Source: Nitrospira sp.
Lineage (GTDB): Bacteria; Nitrospirota; Nitrospiria; Nitrospirales; Nitrospiraceae
DNA length: 32,897 nt
Assembly: GCA_025936075.1 (NCBI GenBank)
Contig: JAICUC010000007.1
Span: 1 to 32,897, forward strand
Direction of reading: 5' to 3'
Made by a program: the position numbers and the translations under genes. Shown one piece after another: positions 1 to 11,987 of this stretch (position 1 is its first letter; every line of letters starts with the position of its first letter). The notes beneath the pieces are model-generated. The model ran no database searches, was not told the DNA's origin, and saw only the letters and a list, made by a program, of their open reading frames with translations.

Positions 1-896
1 ACGATTTCGTCGAGCGGATGATGTGGGTCAATCAGCTCGACCGACTCCACGGCACCCCATGTCCCAGGCTGATCCAACCCTGTGCCGCGTAATACTTCCT
101 TCGCATAGCGAGCCAAATCAGAGTAGACGGATTCCTGATAGGCATTCGCCTTTGCATGCCGTGCCAGTGTGGGCGCCAGAGGATCGTTCAAGCCGGAGGT
201 CTGACCACAGAGTTCGCTCCACAGATTCACCGGAGGCCGTTGGCAGGCCTCCTTCAAGTCTTCACCGATCGCCCGCAGTTCCGGTAATTGAGACGACAAC
301 AGGCGCGTCATCTGCTTTTCCAACGTCCGAATACTGACGACTTGGCCGACGTTGGTCTTGGCCGCAAGAGGAAGTAGGTAACGGGTGACATCAAAGGCGC
401 GTGCCGCGATCGTCCGTTGATAATCGGCCTGTTTCATGGACTCCGGACGGGGGTCCCGGTCAGAGAGATACGCGATCAAGGGATCGTGCAGCAATCGATA
501 AATTTCAGACAGACTGCGGAGAATGCCTTCATAGACCGCCTCGGTTTCGCTCCCGCGAATCTGGCCCGGTACAAACCACCGGCTCGAGGCAAAATTTTGA
601 TAGCGGCTCGATTTCGCCTGGCCGTCCCAGAGCGGCTCGTCCTCCAAGCGTATGGCGGCGAGTTCCGAGATCTCTTCACAACAGATAATGACGTGGCCGA
701 GATCGGCGATTGACGCATGACCGTAATCGAAATAAAACTGTTCCCAGAACTTTTCCGAGGAATGTCCATGAACCCATCGAATGCTCTGTTCGATGGAATC
801 GGGCGATCGACTGTAGCGCGCCAGTGCGTATGCAGATTTCTCCGGCGGCATGGGCGCGATGGCCACGACCCGGCGACCTGATTGATCCTGACTCAT
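1..896 (-). CDS. ThyX-like (FAD-dependent thymidylate synthase superfamily) protein, 5' part, runs off left edge
   Basis: This reading frame is absent from the ORF track because it has no stop inside the window. I translated it from the ATG at 896 and found 298 open codons. The protein begins MSQDQSGRRVVAIAP and contains YGHASIADLGHV near residue 60, then WDGQAKSSRYQNF, and later VTRYLLPLAAKTNVG followed by an IRTLEKQMTRLL segment. This resembles the ThyX pattern (A-R-x-x-L-P...N-x-R-x-L). The classical ThyX R-H-R-x7-S signature is not there: the aligned segment reads D-E-P-L-W-D-G-Q-A-K-S-S-R-Y. The protein therefore looks like the larger ThyX-like family rather than the ~230-aa enzyme, with more sequence beyond the edge. 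Canonical ThyX makes dTMP from dUMP with FAD and methylene-tetrahydrofolate. Whether this variant does so cannot be told from sequence. It is divergent from hisS. No clear Shine-Dalgarno precedes the start. Confidence 0.75.
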   Translation of the reverse strand, partial: MSQDQSGRRVVAIAPMPPEKSAYALARYSRSPDSIEQSIRWVHGHSSEKFWEQFYFDYGHASIADLGHVIICCEEISELAAIRLEDEPLWDGQAKSSRYQNFASSRWFVPGQIRGSETEAVYEGILRSLSEIYRLLHDPLIAYLSDRDPRPESMKQADYQRTIAARAFDVTRYLLPLAAKTNVGQVVSIRTLEKQMTRLLSSQLPELRAIGEDLKEACQRPPVNLWSELCGQTSGLNDPLAPTLARHAKANAYQESVYSDLARYAKEVLRGTGLDQPGTWGAVESVELIDPHHPLDEI

Positions 897-975
897 AGAC
901 TATCGTTCACATCGTTTCAAACTATAGGCCGCGCACTATACCTCTCACATCAGTATGGCGCAAGCTGCTGGTCCG

Positions 976-1005
976 TTGACTTGCTGCAGAAGCCGCCGCT
1001 ATAGT
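976..1005 (+). promoter_or_regulatory. Sigma70-like promoter for hisS
   Basis: TTGACT (976-981) and TATAGT (1000-1005) are separated by 18 bp. They lie about 50 bp upstream of the hisS start, which also has a good ribosome site (AAGGAGATG at 1041-1049). No other candidate as good is seen in this spacer. Confidence 0.55.
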
Positions 1006-1054
1006 CCGCGCAAACTACGCCGTATTGAACATGCCTTACTAAGGAGATGACCGG

Positions 1055-2323
1055 GTGTCAATAATCAAGGGCATCAAAGGTGTCAAAGATCTGTTACCGG
1101 AAGAAACGCCCCGCTGGCGCCTCATCGAAGAGGCAGCCAGACGGTGGGCGGCCCGCTATGGATTTCATGAAATTCGCATTCCGATCTTTGAAGTGACAAC
1201 CTTGTTTGCACGGAGTATCGGCGCCTCGACCGATATTGTCGAGAAGGAAATGTATACCTTCCAGGACCGGGACGGTACCTCGCTGACCCTTCGTCCTGAA
1301 GGGACTGCCGGGACAGTCCGAGCCTATATCGAGCACAATCGTGCCGCGATGCCCGTTCCTCAGAAGTATTTCTATTTCGGGCCCATGTTTCGTCACGAGC
1401 GGCCGCAAGCAGGGCGCTTGCGGCAATTTCATCAGTTCGGCGTCGAGTCGCTTAGCATGGCTGATCCCCAAGCTGACGTCGAGGTCATCGCCCTCCTCTG
1501 GCGAATCCTGACTAACCTCGATCTACCCGGTCTCACTTTGGAGATTAATAACCTCGGCTATACCGCTGATCGGGACACCTATCGGCCCCACCTCGTGAGG
1601 TACCTCAAGCAGTATGAATCCGATCTTTGTGCCAATTGTCGGCACCGTATTGAAACCAATCCTCTACGCGTCCTGGATTGTAAAGTTTCCGAGTGTCGCA
1701 CAATTACGGAGACCGCTCCCCGCTTAAACGACTCTCTTTCGGAGGCAGCTCGTTCGTACTTCACAAGAGTCTTATCCGGCCTTGATGCCGTTAAGATTCC
1801 ATACTCGTTGAATCACCGCCTCGTTCGAGGTCTTGATTACTATAACCTCACCACTTTCGAGATCACTTCGATCAACCTAGGCGCTCAGAATGCTGTGGGG
1901 GCAGGTGGACGCTATGATGGATTAGTTGAAACTCTCGGAGGGCCGCCGACTCCGGCGGTGGGTTTTGCCATTGGTCTTGAAAGAATGTCCATGTTGCTGC
2001 CGGATGACGTCGTAAGAAAAGCAACGAACGATGTGACTATCTATGTTGCCGGATTCGGTGCTCACGGTGTTTTAGCTGGTCTCACGGCCCTTGAAGAGCT
2101 TCGTCTTACCGGCCTCCAAGCAGTCTCTGATTTTAGGTCCGTAACTTTGAAGGCTCACTTACGGCAAGCTGATCGTCTCGGGTGTCGGTTCACTCTCATC
2201 ATCGGCGATGATGAAGCAATAAAGGGGTCAGGTATTCTGCGTGATATGGAGACCAAAGTGCAGCATGACGTCAGTCTCTCCACTGTAGCCATTCAGATGC
2301 TCTCCCTCCTTCACGGTTCCTGA
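1055..2323 (+). CDS. hisS: Histidyl-tRNA synthetase
   Basis: Class II aminoacyl-tRNA synthetase that charges tRNA-His with histidine in the cytosol. The 422-aa length is normal for bacterial HisRS. The N-terminus GIKGVKDLLP is typical. Motif 2 is FRHERPQAGRLRQFHQFG (Arg113 onward). The histidine-binding region reads LVRGLDYYNLTTFEI, and motif 3 includes GGRYDG near residue 284 and GFAIGLERM. A C-terminal anticodon-binding domain follows. The GTG start at 1055 is chosen because AAGGAGATG lies 5-6 bases upstream and the protein start matches the family. The gene stands alone behind its own promoter and is followed by a hairpin at 2353-2380. Confidence 0.97.
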   Translation: MSIIKGIKGVKDLLPEETPRWRLIEEAARRWAARYGFHEIRIPIFEVTTLFARSIGASTDIVEKEMYTFQDRDGTSLTLRPEGTAGTVRAYIEHNRAAMPVPQKYFYFGPMFRHERPQAGRLRQFHQFGVESLSMADPQADVEVIALLWRILTNLDLPGLTLEINNLGYTADRDTYRPHLVRYLKQYESDLCANCRHRIETNPLRVLDCKVSECRTITETAPRLNDSLSEAARSYFTRVLSGLDAVKIPYSLNHRLVRGLDYYNLTTFEITSINLGAQNAVGAGGRYDGLVETLGGPPTPAVGFAIGLERMSMLLPDDVVRKATNDVTIYVAGFGAHGVLAGLTALEELRLTGLQAVSDFRSVTLKAHLRQADRLGCRFTLIIGDDEAIKGSGILRDMETKVQHDVSLSTVAIQMLSLLHGS

Positions 2324-2352
2324 AACGCATTTTTCAAGTTGACTTTCTTCTG

Positions 2353-2380
2353 AAAACCTCTTAATCTCCCATGAGGTTTT
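2353..2380 (+). terminator. Inverted repeat after hisS, probable terminator
   Basis: AAAACCTC (2353-2360) and GAGGTTTT (2373-2380) form a perfect 8-bp stem with a 12-base loop, 30 bases after the hisS stop. The T-run is inside the distal arm, so it could act as an intrinsic terminator. An AT-rich stretch (2381-2415) follows and may hold the promoter of the next gene. Confidence 0.45.
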
Positions 2381-2416
2381 AAATCTATAACTATATAAAA
2401 ATAATCATAAATTCCT

Positions 2417-2737
2417 GTGGATTCAAAGAAAATAGGTTTTCTTATGGCTCTTCCTCCATCACATACGAGCGCCGAGACTGTTCATGGTCTCGCACAGGCG
2501 GCTCTTGACGCAGGTCATGAGGTTTATTTGTACTTTATTGATGAAGGCGTGAAGAACATTCATACCGACCACTATCGAGCTCTCGCACAGGCAGGAGCCC
2601 GCATCTTTGCCTGTGCCTATGGGTGTCAACAGCATCACGTTCCAACGGCGACTCTTGATCCGAAGATGTCCCTCTGCGGCCTCGTCGTGCTATCCGGAAT
2701 CATTGAAGCCTGTGATCCGTTTCTGTCGTTTACCTGA
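2417..2737 (+). CDS. DsrE/TusD-like sulfur-relay family protein
   Basis: A 106-aa protein with the DsrE-fold opening KKIGFLMALPPSHTSAETV, then AAL-AGHEVYLYFIDEGV, a cysteine-bearing GARIFACAYGC, and a CGLVVLSGIIEACD end. In DsrE/TusD proteins a conserved cysteine in this region carries persulfide sulfur. Cys86 or Cys90 here would be the candidate. The start is GTG at 2417 with no visible Shine-Dalgarno and an AT-rich leader. An in-frame ATG at 2444 would remove the conserved first beta strand, so I prefer the GTG. It is the first of three adjacent DsrE/F/H-like reading frames. Sulfur relay in tRNA modification, or a general DsrE-like role, are both possible. Confidence 0.75.
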   Translation: MDSKKIGFLMALPPSHTSAETVHGLAQAALDAGHEVYLYFIDEGVKNIHTDHYRALAQAGARIFACAYGCQQHHVPTATLDPKMSLCGLVVLSGIIEACDPFLSFT

Positions 2738-2746
2738 TCATCTTTC

Positions 2747-3088
2747 ATGGCAAAAAATCTAGCCGTCATTATTCAAGAAGATCCACGAAAGAGCCGTCGT
2801 CCTGTCGAGGCTCTCCGCATTGCTCTTGGCCTTGCATCTGGATCTCACATGACGACCGTTGTTTTGCTCGGTGAGGCGGTCCGTCTCCTGGGAAATGAAA
2901 CCGACGATCTCCATGATGGAGAGATTCTTGAAAAATACCTTCCCGCGGTTGAACGGCTCGAAATTCCCTTCATTCTCTCTGACGCAGCGCATCAGATACC
3001 AGTTCGGGACGAATTCTCCATCAGACGAGAAAATAACGAAACTATCAACTCTTTCGTGCAATCCATGGATTGCACATTCGTTTTTTAA
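2747..3088 (+). CDS. DsrE/DsrF-like protein
   Basis: A 113-aa protein starting MAKNLAVIIQEDPRKSRRPVEALRIALGLA, a typical Rossmann-like DsrE/F fold. It continues with TTVVLLGEAVRLL, an ILEKYLPAVERLEIPFILS segment, and the ending SMDCTFVF. The start lies 9 bases after the previous stop, consistent with cotranscription. The usual DsrE active-site cysteine is not evident; the only cysteine is near the C-terminus. DsrF/TusC-type subunits are often the non-catalytic partner, which would fit. The sulfur-relay assignment is by family resemblance only. Confidence 0.7.
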   Translation: MAKNLAVIIQEDPRKSRRPVEALRIALGLASGSHMTTVVLLGEAVRLLGNETDDLHDGEILEKYLPAVERLEIPFILSDAAHQIPVRDEFSIRRENNETINSFVQSMDCTFVF

Positions 3089-3105
3089 ATCTGGAGTTTT
3101 CATTT

Positions 3106-3281
3106 ATGCCGGCGGTCATCTATGTTGTCCGTTCTCCGCTTCTTACCCTGTCCTGCGCATTCTTCTCTGGGAACAATCCAGCAGTGGTGCTCTCGCTGGA
3201 AGATCTCTTCTTCCAGGAAAAGTCTTGCGTGCGGAGGATATCTCCGAATTAATGGCAGACGCGCTATTGTCCTATGAATAG
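3106..3281 (+). pseudogene. DsrH/TusB-like remnant with probable frameshift
   Basis: The frame starting at ATG 3106 reads MPAVIYVVRSPLL...AVVLSLEDLFFQEK and then ends early at 3252 (48 aa). The other frame continues with KVLRAEDISELMADALLSYE to a stop at 3281, which looks like the second half of a DsrH/TusB-type protein (V-L-R-x-E-D, then L-L-S-Y-E). The frames can be joined at the AAAA run at 3218-3221 by a one-base slip. Even so the product would be about 58 aa, short of the ~95-aa family. The gene is therefore probably decayed, although a sequencing error cannot be excluded. It follows the DsrF-like gene by 17 bases with a CTGGAG ribosome-site candidate. Confidence 0.45.
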
Positions 3282-3656
3282 GTATTGGCAATAAGTCCTT
3301 GCGGATAACAATTATGACTCTGTGACTCCGAAGTCTTGTTAGAAAGAGAATTAGTAGTCGTGGAAGTAGGAGTAGGAAAGTGAATAAAGAGAATAACTGT
3401 GAGAGTATTGATTTTATTCATAAAATACTGGTTCCTAATGAAGGATAACATTGGGGATTCGTTCTCTATGGAAGAGCTGCAACCTGTGAAAAGCTTGTGA
3501 AGAGGCGACAGGAGCTTGTGGTGATATCTTCACACAGCTCGACATGACCGGGTGCGGCATGGTATTCACCATCGCTTTTTGGCAAGTATGCGACCGGATC
3601 GAAGGATTGTTATCCACAGGTGTGAATAATCCTGTGTATATGAATTTTGAGACATT
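3282..3656. other. Probable replication origin (oriC) upstream of dnaA
   Basis: This 375-bp gene-free stretch is visibly richer in A+T than the flanking genes and lies directly before dnaA. It contains a perfect DnaA box TTATCCACA (3610-3618), a second box on the other strand (TGTGAATAA, 3621-3629), and one-mismatch boxes TTATTCATA (3414-3422) and AGTGAATAA (3379-3387). TAG-rich triplets occur at 3351-3378 (TTAGTAG, AAGTAGGAGTAGG), reminiscent of DnaA-trios. No ORF here is convincing. The unwinding element cannot be fixed by eye. Confidence 0.7.
3610..3629. promoter_or_regulatory. Pair of inverted DnaA boxes
   Basis: TTATCCACA at 3610-3618 matches the consensus exactly. TGTGAATAA at 3621-3629 is the reverse complement of TTATTCACA. 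The pair lies 28-47 bases before the dnaA start, so it could serve both the origin and dnaA autoregulation. Confidence 0.75.
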
Positions 3657-5000
3657 ATGAGTATCGATATTATGTGGCAGGATGCGCTGCAGTACATCCA
3701 AAAGAAGGTCCCGAAGCAGGTGTATGACACATGGTTCATACCGGTTCACCTGGATCGGATTGAAAATTCGACGGCGTACATTGGAGTTCCGAATAAATTT
3801 TTTGGAGAATGGTTGGATACTCATTATGGATTATTATTGGCAGAAGCCATAGCCACGGCTCGTGGTGGGGAGCTGATGACTGTCGCATTTACCGTCCGTG
3901 AGAAGGGAGCTACACCGCAAGGCGAACCCCAAGCTCTTATGAGTGGGCCTCGCGGTGGCATGCAGTCCAAGCCTCGGCGGGGAATCCAACTGAACCCCAA
4001 GTATACATTCAAGAATTTTGTCGTTGGCGCTGGGAATCAATTCGCCCATGCGGCCTGCATGGCAGTTGCCGAGCAGCCCGGGCACACTTATAACCCGCTT
4101 TTTATTTACGGTGGTGTGGGGCTAGGAAAGACTCACCTCTTGAACGCCATAGGAAACCACGTGGCTGAGAAGAGCGATCTGCGCATCGCATACTTGACCA
4201 CTGAACAATTTACCAATGAGGTGATTAACTCCATTCGCTATGACAAGATGATGGACCTGCGAAAGCGCTATCGACATATCGATATGCTCATGATCGACGA
4301 TATTCAGTTCCTGGTCGGGAAGGAACGGACGCAAGAAGAATTTTTCCATACATTCAATGCCTTGTACGAGGGACATAAACAGATTGTCCTCTCAAGCGAT
4401 CGCTTTCCTAAAGATATGCCGGATATCGAAGAGCGTCTCCGATCTCGCTTCGAATGGGGGCTGATTGCGGACTTGCAGCCGCCTGATGTGGAGACCCGTA
4501 TCGCCATCCTAAGAAAAAAATCAGAAGATGAGGGAGTCACACTGCCGGAAGATGTCGTCCAATTCCTATCGACTACCATGAAGAGCAATGTCCGCGAACT
4601 GGAAGGTAGCCTGGTTCGATTAGGCGCCTATGCCTCGTTGACCGGGCAAGTGATAACCCTTGATCTTGCCAAGAATGTCCTCCGCGATCTCATCGGGGAC
4701 AAGAAAAAGATCGTGGCGATGGATGATATTCAAGAGGCGGTCTGTACGCAGTTTCATGTGAAGATGACGGAACTCAAATCCCGTCGTCGGAGCAAGACCC
4801 TCGTGCATCCTCGACAGATCGCCATGTATCTGTGTCGCGAGCTGACCGACGCATCGTACCCTGAAATCGGGCGCCAATTCGGGGGCAAGGACCATACGAC
4901 CATTATTCACGCCTGCCGTCAGGTTGCGAAGGCCAAGGAGACCGACACGATGTTGCAAACGACGATTGAAACATTGAAAGAGCAAATTCTTAGAAACTAA
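3657..5000 (+). CDS. dnaA: Chromosomal replication initiator DnaA
   Basis: AAA+ initiator that binds DnaA boxes at oriC and opens the duplex. Of 447 aa, domain I (about 1-80) has the W-x-D-A-L-x-Y-I start and a YDTWFIP helix. A short linker follows. Domain III has Walker [10 protein letters not shown] (152-160), Walker [11 protein letters not shown] (about 210-219) and a sensor region with the [20 protein letters not shown] arginine-finger segment. Domain IV ends with [15 protein letters not shown], the DnaA-box-binding signature. The ATG at 3657 gives the expected N-terminus, although its ribosome site is weak. It is the first gene of the dnaA-dnaN-gyrB-gyrA cluster and is probably autoregulated through the boxes just upstream. 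Confidence 0.98.
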   Translation: MSIDIMWQDALQYIQKKVPKQVYDTWFIPVHLDRIENSTAYIGVPNKFFGEWLDTHYGLLLAEAIATARGGELMTVAFTVREKGATPQGEPQALMSGPRGGMQSKPRRGIQLNPKYTFKNFVVGAGNQFAHAACMAVAEQPGHTYNPLFIYGGVGLGKTHLLNAIGNHVAEKSDLRIAYLTTEQFTNEVINSIRYDKMMDLRKRYRHIDMLMIDDIQFLVGKERTQEEFFHTFNALYEGHKQIVLSSDRFPKDMPDIEERLRSRFEWGLIADLQPPDVETRIAILRKKSEDEGVTLPEDVVQFLSTTMKSNVRELEGSLVRLGAYASLTGQVITLDLAKNVLRDLIGDKKKIVAMDDIQEAVCTQFHVKMTELKSRRRSKTLVHPRQIAMYLCRELTDASYPEIGRQFGGKDHTTIIHACRQVAKAKETDTMLQTTIETLKEQILRN

Positions 5001-5023
5001 GCGCTTGGTCGGGAGAGGTCTCC

Positions 5024-8799
<3,776 letters not shown>

Positions 8800-8881
8800 C
8801 GTTATTTGTTAATCGTGAATAGCAGGAGAAGATCGGATTCTTGCGTTTCACGTTTTCACGAGTAACGATTAGCGAGGGATC
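8800..8881. repeat. gyrB-gyrA spacer with short dispersed repeat
   Basis: TTTCACGAGTAACGATT (8854-8870) matches TTTCACGAATAACGATT at 32564-32580 in 16 of 17 bases. Inside this spacer, TAATCGTGAA near 8811 is partly the inverse of the same sequence, so the spacer can fold. The gyrA ribosome site (GAGGGA) follows directly. Confidence 0.5.
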
Positions 8882-11359
8882 ATGCCTCCCGATGAACGTT
8901 TAGAACATATCGACATCGAAGATGAAATGCGCTCGTCGTACTTGAGTTACGCGATGAGCGTGATCGTGGGACGCGCGCTTCCTGATGTCCGTGACGGGCT
9001 CAAACCGGTTCATCGCCGCATCCTGTTCGGCATGAATGAAATGGGCCTCGCCTCCAATCGGGCCTACCGGAAATCCGCCAAGATCGTCGGCGAAGTCATG
9101 GGGAATTATCATCCCCATGGAAACATGCCCATCTACGACGCGCTCGTTCGAATGGCGCAAAACTTCAACATGCGTTATCCGCTCATCGACGGTCAGGGAA
9201 ATTATGGGTCGATGGATGGTGATCCGCCGGCCGCAGAACGGTATACCGAAGCGCGTATGACCAAACTGGCCGAGGAGATGTTGGCCGACATCGACAAAGA
9301 AACGGTCGATCTCGGCCCGAATTACGACGAATCGCTGCAGGAACCGTTGGTTCTACCGACGAGGGTGCCGAATCTTTTGATCAATGGCGCGGGCGGCATC
9401 GCGGTGGGCTATGCGACCAACATTCCGACGCACAACATTGCCGAGATCATCGATGGGTTGCTCTTGCTGTTGGAGAACCCGGAGGTGACGATCGCCCAAC
9501 TGATGAAAAAGATCCCGGGCCCTGATTTCCCCACGGCCGGATTCATCTACGGTATGAGTGGGATCAAAGAGGCCTATGAGACCGGCCGAGGCCTTCTCAC
9601 CATACGGGCGAAAGTCGTGGTGGAGACCGAGGAACGCACCGATCGCGAGCGCCTCATCGTCACAGAGATCCCATACCAAGTCAACAAGGTGACATTGATC
9701 AAAAAGATTGCCGAGTTGGTTCAGGAAGACCGCATCAAAGGCATCTCGGATTTGCGAGACGAATCATCGGATCGCGAAGGGGTGCGGGTGGTGATCGAGC
9801 TGAAGCGAGGTGAAATCCCCTTGGTGGTGTTGAACAATCTGTACAAGCACACACCGCTCGAAACCACCTTCGGGGTCATCATGCTGGCCCTCGTCAATAA
9901 TCGACCGGAAATCCTGAATCTTAAGCAAATCCTCCATCACTTCCTTGAGCATCGACGCGAAGTCGTCGTGCGGCGGACGGCTTTCGACCTGAGAAAAGCA
10001 GAGGAGCGCGCGCATATTTTGGAAGGCCTTAAGATCGCGCTGGACAATCTCGACGCCGTGATCACGCTCATCAGGCGATCGCAATCACCCGATGAAGCGC
10101 GTGTCGGTTTAATGCGGCAATTCGGTCTTACCGAGATTCAAGCCAATGCGATCCTCGACATGCGGCTCCAGCGTCTGACACAGTTGGAACGCGCCAAACT
10201 CGTCGAGGAATACCAGGAAGTGCTCAAACAGATCGAATACCTGAAGTCCGTGCTCGCGAGCGAGGCACTGGTCCGGACCATTATCAAAGACGAGCTGACG
10301 GAAATTCGCGAGGCCTACAAGGACGAGCGACGAACCCAGATCGTCAAAGAAGAGGCGGAGATCAACCTCGAAGACCTGATCGCGGAAGAAGAAGTGATCG
10401 TGACCATCTCGCACACCGGCTACATCAAACGGAATGCCGTGTCTCTTTATCGTGCGCAGCGACGAGGCGGCAAGGGCAAGATCGGAATGGGCATCAAAGA
10501 AGAAGACTTCGTCGAGAATCTCTTTACCGCCTCCACCCATGATTCACTGCTTTTTTTCACGGACGCGGGAAAGGTCTACTGGTTGAAAGTCCATGAAATT
10601 CCGGAAGCCAGCCGGGCCGCAAAGGGCAAGGCCCTGGTCAATCTGCTTGCCCTGTCGGGAAGCGAAAAAGTCACGGCGACGTTGCCGGTGAAAGAGTTCC
10701 GAGAAGACCGATATATCGTGATGGGTACTAAGAAAGGCATCATCAAGAAGACAGAACTGTCCGCCTTCAGCAATCCAAGGCAGGGCGGCATCATTGCCTT
10801 GGGACTTGAGGGCGGCGATAGATTGATCGGCGTACAATTGACCGATGGGCAGCGGGAAATTCTTCTGGGGACCCGACAGGGCATTACCATTCGGTTTAAA
10901 GAGGAAGAAGTGAGGTCAATGGGACGGACGGCATACGGTGTGAAAGGGATCACGCTTGAAGAGGGGAACGAAGTCATCGGCATGGAAACCATTACCCCTG
11001 ATTCCACCACCTCGATCTTGACCATCACGGAAGGCGGCTACGGTAAACGGACGCCCGTGGGTGAATATCGTGTTCAGGGTCGCGGCGGCAAGGGCATTAT
11101 CAGCGTCAAGACGACTGAACGAAACGGACCGGCCGTCGGATTTCTGCAAGTACGAGACGGCGACGAAATCATGTTGATCGCCGCGCAAGGAAAAGTGCTT
11201 CGTTGCAAAGTAGACGACATCCGCGAAATCGGCCGGAATACCCAAGGTGTTCGTATTCTCGACCTCGATGGCGAAGGGGATCGAGTCGTAGGCGTCGCAA
11301 GACTCGCGGAAGCAGTCGAACGAGAGGACGCGGGTACGGAGGGTGTGCCAGAGACCTAA
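8882..11359 (+). CDS. gyrA: DNA gyrase subunit A
   Basis: Breakage-reunion subunit of gyrase, 825 aa. The N-terminal region has SYLSYAMSVIVGRALPDVRDGLKPVHRR. The catalytic tyrosine is Tyr121 in AAERYTEARMT. The GyrA-box QRRGGKG, needed for DNA wrapping and negative supercoiling, is present in the C-terminal beta-pinwheel, which separates this from ParC. The quinolone-determining segment reads HPHGNMPIYDALVRMAQ, with Met82 where E. coli has Ser83. The ATG is set by GAGGGA just upstream and by the family start. It is probably cotranscribed with gyrB. Confidence 0.98.
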   Translation: MPPDERLEHIDIEDEMRSSYLSYAMSVIVGRALPDVRDGLKPVHRRILFGMNEMGLASNRAYRKSAKIVGEVMGNYHPHGNMPIYDALVRMAQNFNMRYPLIDGQGNYGSMDGDPPAAERYTEARMTKLAEEMLADIDKETVDLGPNYDESLQEPLVLPTRVPNLLINGAGGIAVGYATNIPTHNIAEIIDGLLLLLENPEVTIAQLMKKIPGPDFPTAGFIYGMSGIKEAYETGRGLLTIRAKVVVETEERTDRERLIVTEIPYQVNKVTLIKKIAELVQEDRIKGISDLRDESSDREGVRVVIELKRGEIPLVVLNNLYKHTPLETTFGVIMLALVNNRPEILNLKQILHHFLEHRREVVVRRTAFDLRKAEERAHILEGLKIALDNLDAVITLIRRSQSPDEARVGLMRQFGLTEIQANAILDMRLQRLTQLERAKLVEEYQEVLKQIEYLKSVLASEALVRTIIKDELTEIREAYKDERRTQIVKEEAEINLEDLIAEEEVIVTISHTGYIKRNAVSLYRAQRRGGKGKIGMGIKEEDFVENLFTASTHDSLLFFTDAGKVYWLKVHEIPEASRAAKGKALVNLLALSGSEKVTATLPVKEFREDRYIVMGTKKGIIKKTELSAFSNPRQGGIIALGLEGGDRLIGVQLTDGQREILLGTRQGITIRFKEEEVRSMGRTAYGVKGITLEEGNEVIGMETITPDSTTSILTITEGGYGKRTPVGEYRVQGRGGKGIISVKTTERNGPAVGFLQVRDGDEIMLIAAQGKVLRCKVDDIREIGRNTQGVRILDLDGEGDRVVGVARLAEAVEREDAGTEGVPET

Positions 11360-11399
11360 CTGACAGAGCAGTTCAATACACGAGCAGGTATCCTCTCTC

Positions 11400-11987
11400 A
11401 TGCCTTCCGGCAGTCCCAAGAACAAAAAGCCGCTGGACATCGTCGTAAAATTCGGGCTTGCCGTCTTTGTGGGATCCTTCGCCCTGATCTGGGGTGGCAT
11501 GTACCTCAGCCGTCCCGATCGATCGATTCCTCCCTACACCGTTGGCTCTCAGTCAGGTCATGTCGTCGCGACGGATGTCCCCTCGGGGACTCACGATGAT
11601 CAAATCGCGAAATTACTGAATCGTTTCCGAAAAGTCGGTCATGAGACCCGCGATTTCGGTCGCATGAAGATTTATCCCACGACACCGGGTAGTTCGGGAG
11701 GCCGGTACAGACAGATTGTGATTTATGTGTTCGACGATCATGGATGGACTGATCCGGACGTGTTGGCAAAGTTTCTGACGGGAGACGCGACAGCGATCAA
11801 GAACTATGAAAAATCCATGCGAGGATACTATCGATTGCTGGACCAAGAGGAAGAAGGAGGCTTGGGTCCTATCCCCAAGGATGGACGGATTACCAGTGAC
11901 ACGCGGATTCTCTTCAAGGGGCTTGTGACGGACCCCTTGCCGGTCGAGGCGGAAGATGAGCCGGGTATTTCGATATCACCTCTCTAA
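11400..11987 (+). CDS. Conserved-type membrane-anchored protein, function unknown
   Basis: I do not recognise this 195-aa protein. Residues about 13-36 (IVVKFGLAVFVGSFALIWGGMY) form one hydrophobic segment preceded by lysines, so it is likely a type II membrane protein with its soluble part outside the cytoplasm. The soluble part contains a KIYPTTPGSSGGRYRQIVIYVFDD stretch and no cysteines or recognised catalytic motif. The start lies 40 bases after gyrA, so it may share its transcript. Its last 74 bases overlap the convergent dciA-like gene. Confidence 0.7.
   Translation: MPSGSPKNKKPLDIVVKFGLAVFVGSFALIWGGMYLSRPDRSIPPYTVGSQSGHVVATDVPSGTHDDQIAKLLNRFRKVGHETRDFGRMKIYPTTPGSSGGRYRQIVIYVFDDHGWTDPDVLAKFLTGDATAIKNYEKSMRGYYRLLDQEEEGGLGPIPKDGRITSDTRILFKGLVTDPLPVEAEDEPGISISPL

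Noticed and set aside
23-337. 104-aa plus-strand ORF
   Set aside because: It is antisense to the ThyX-like gene and has a shadow-like composition rich in Arg, Ser and Pro.
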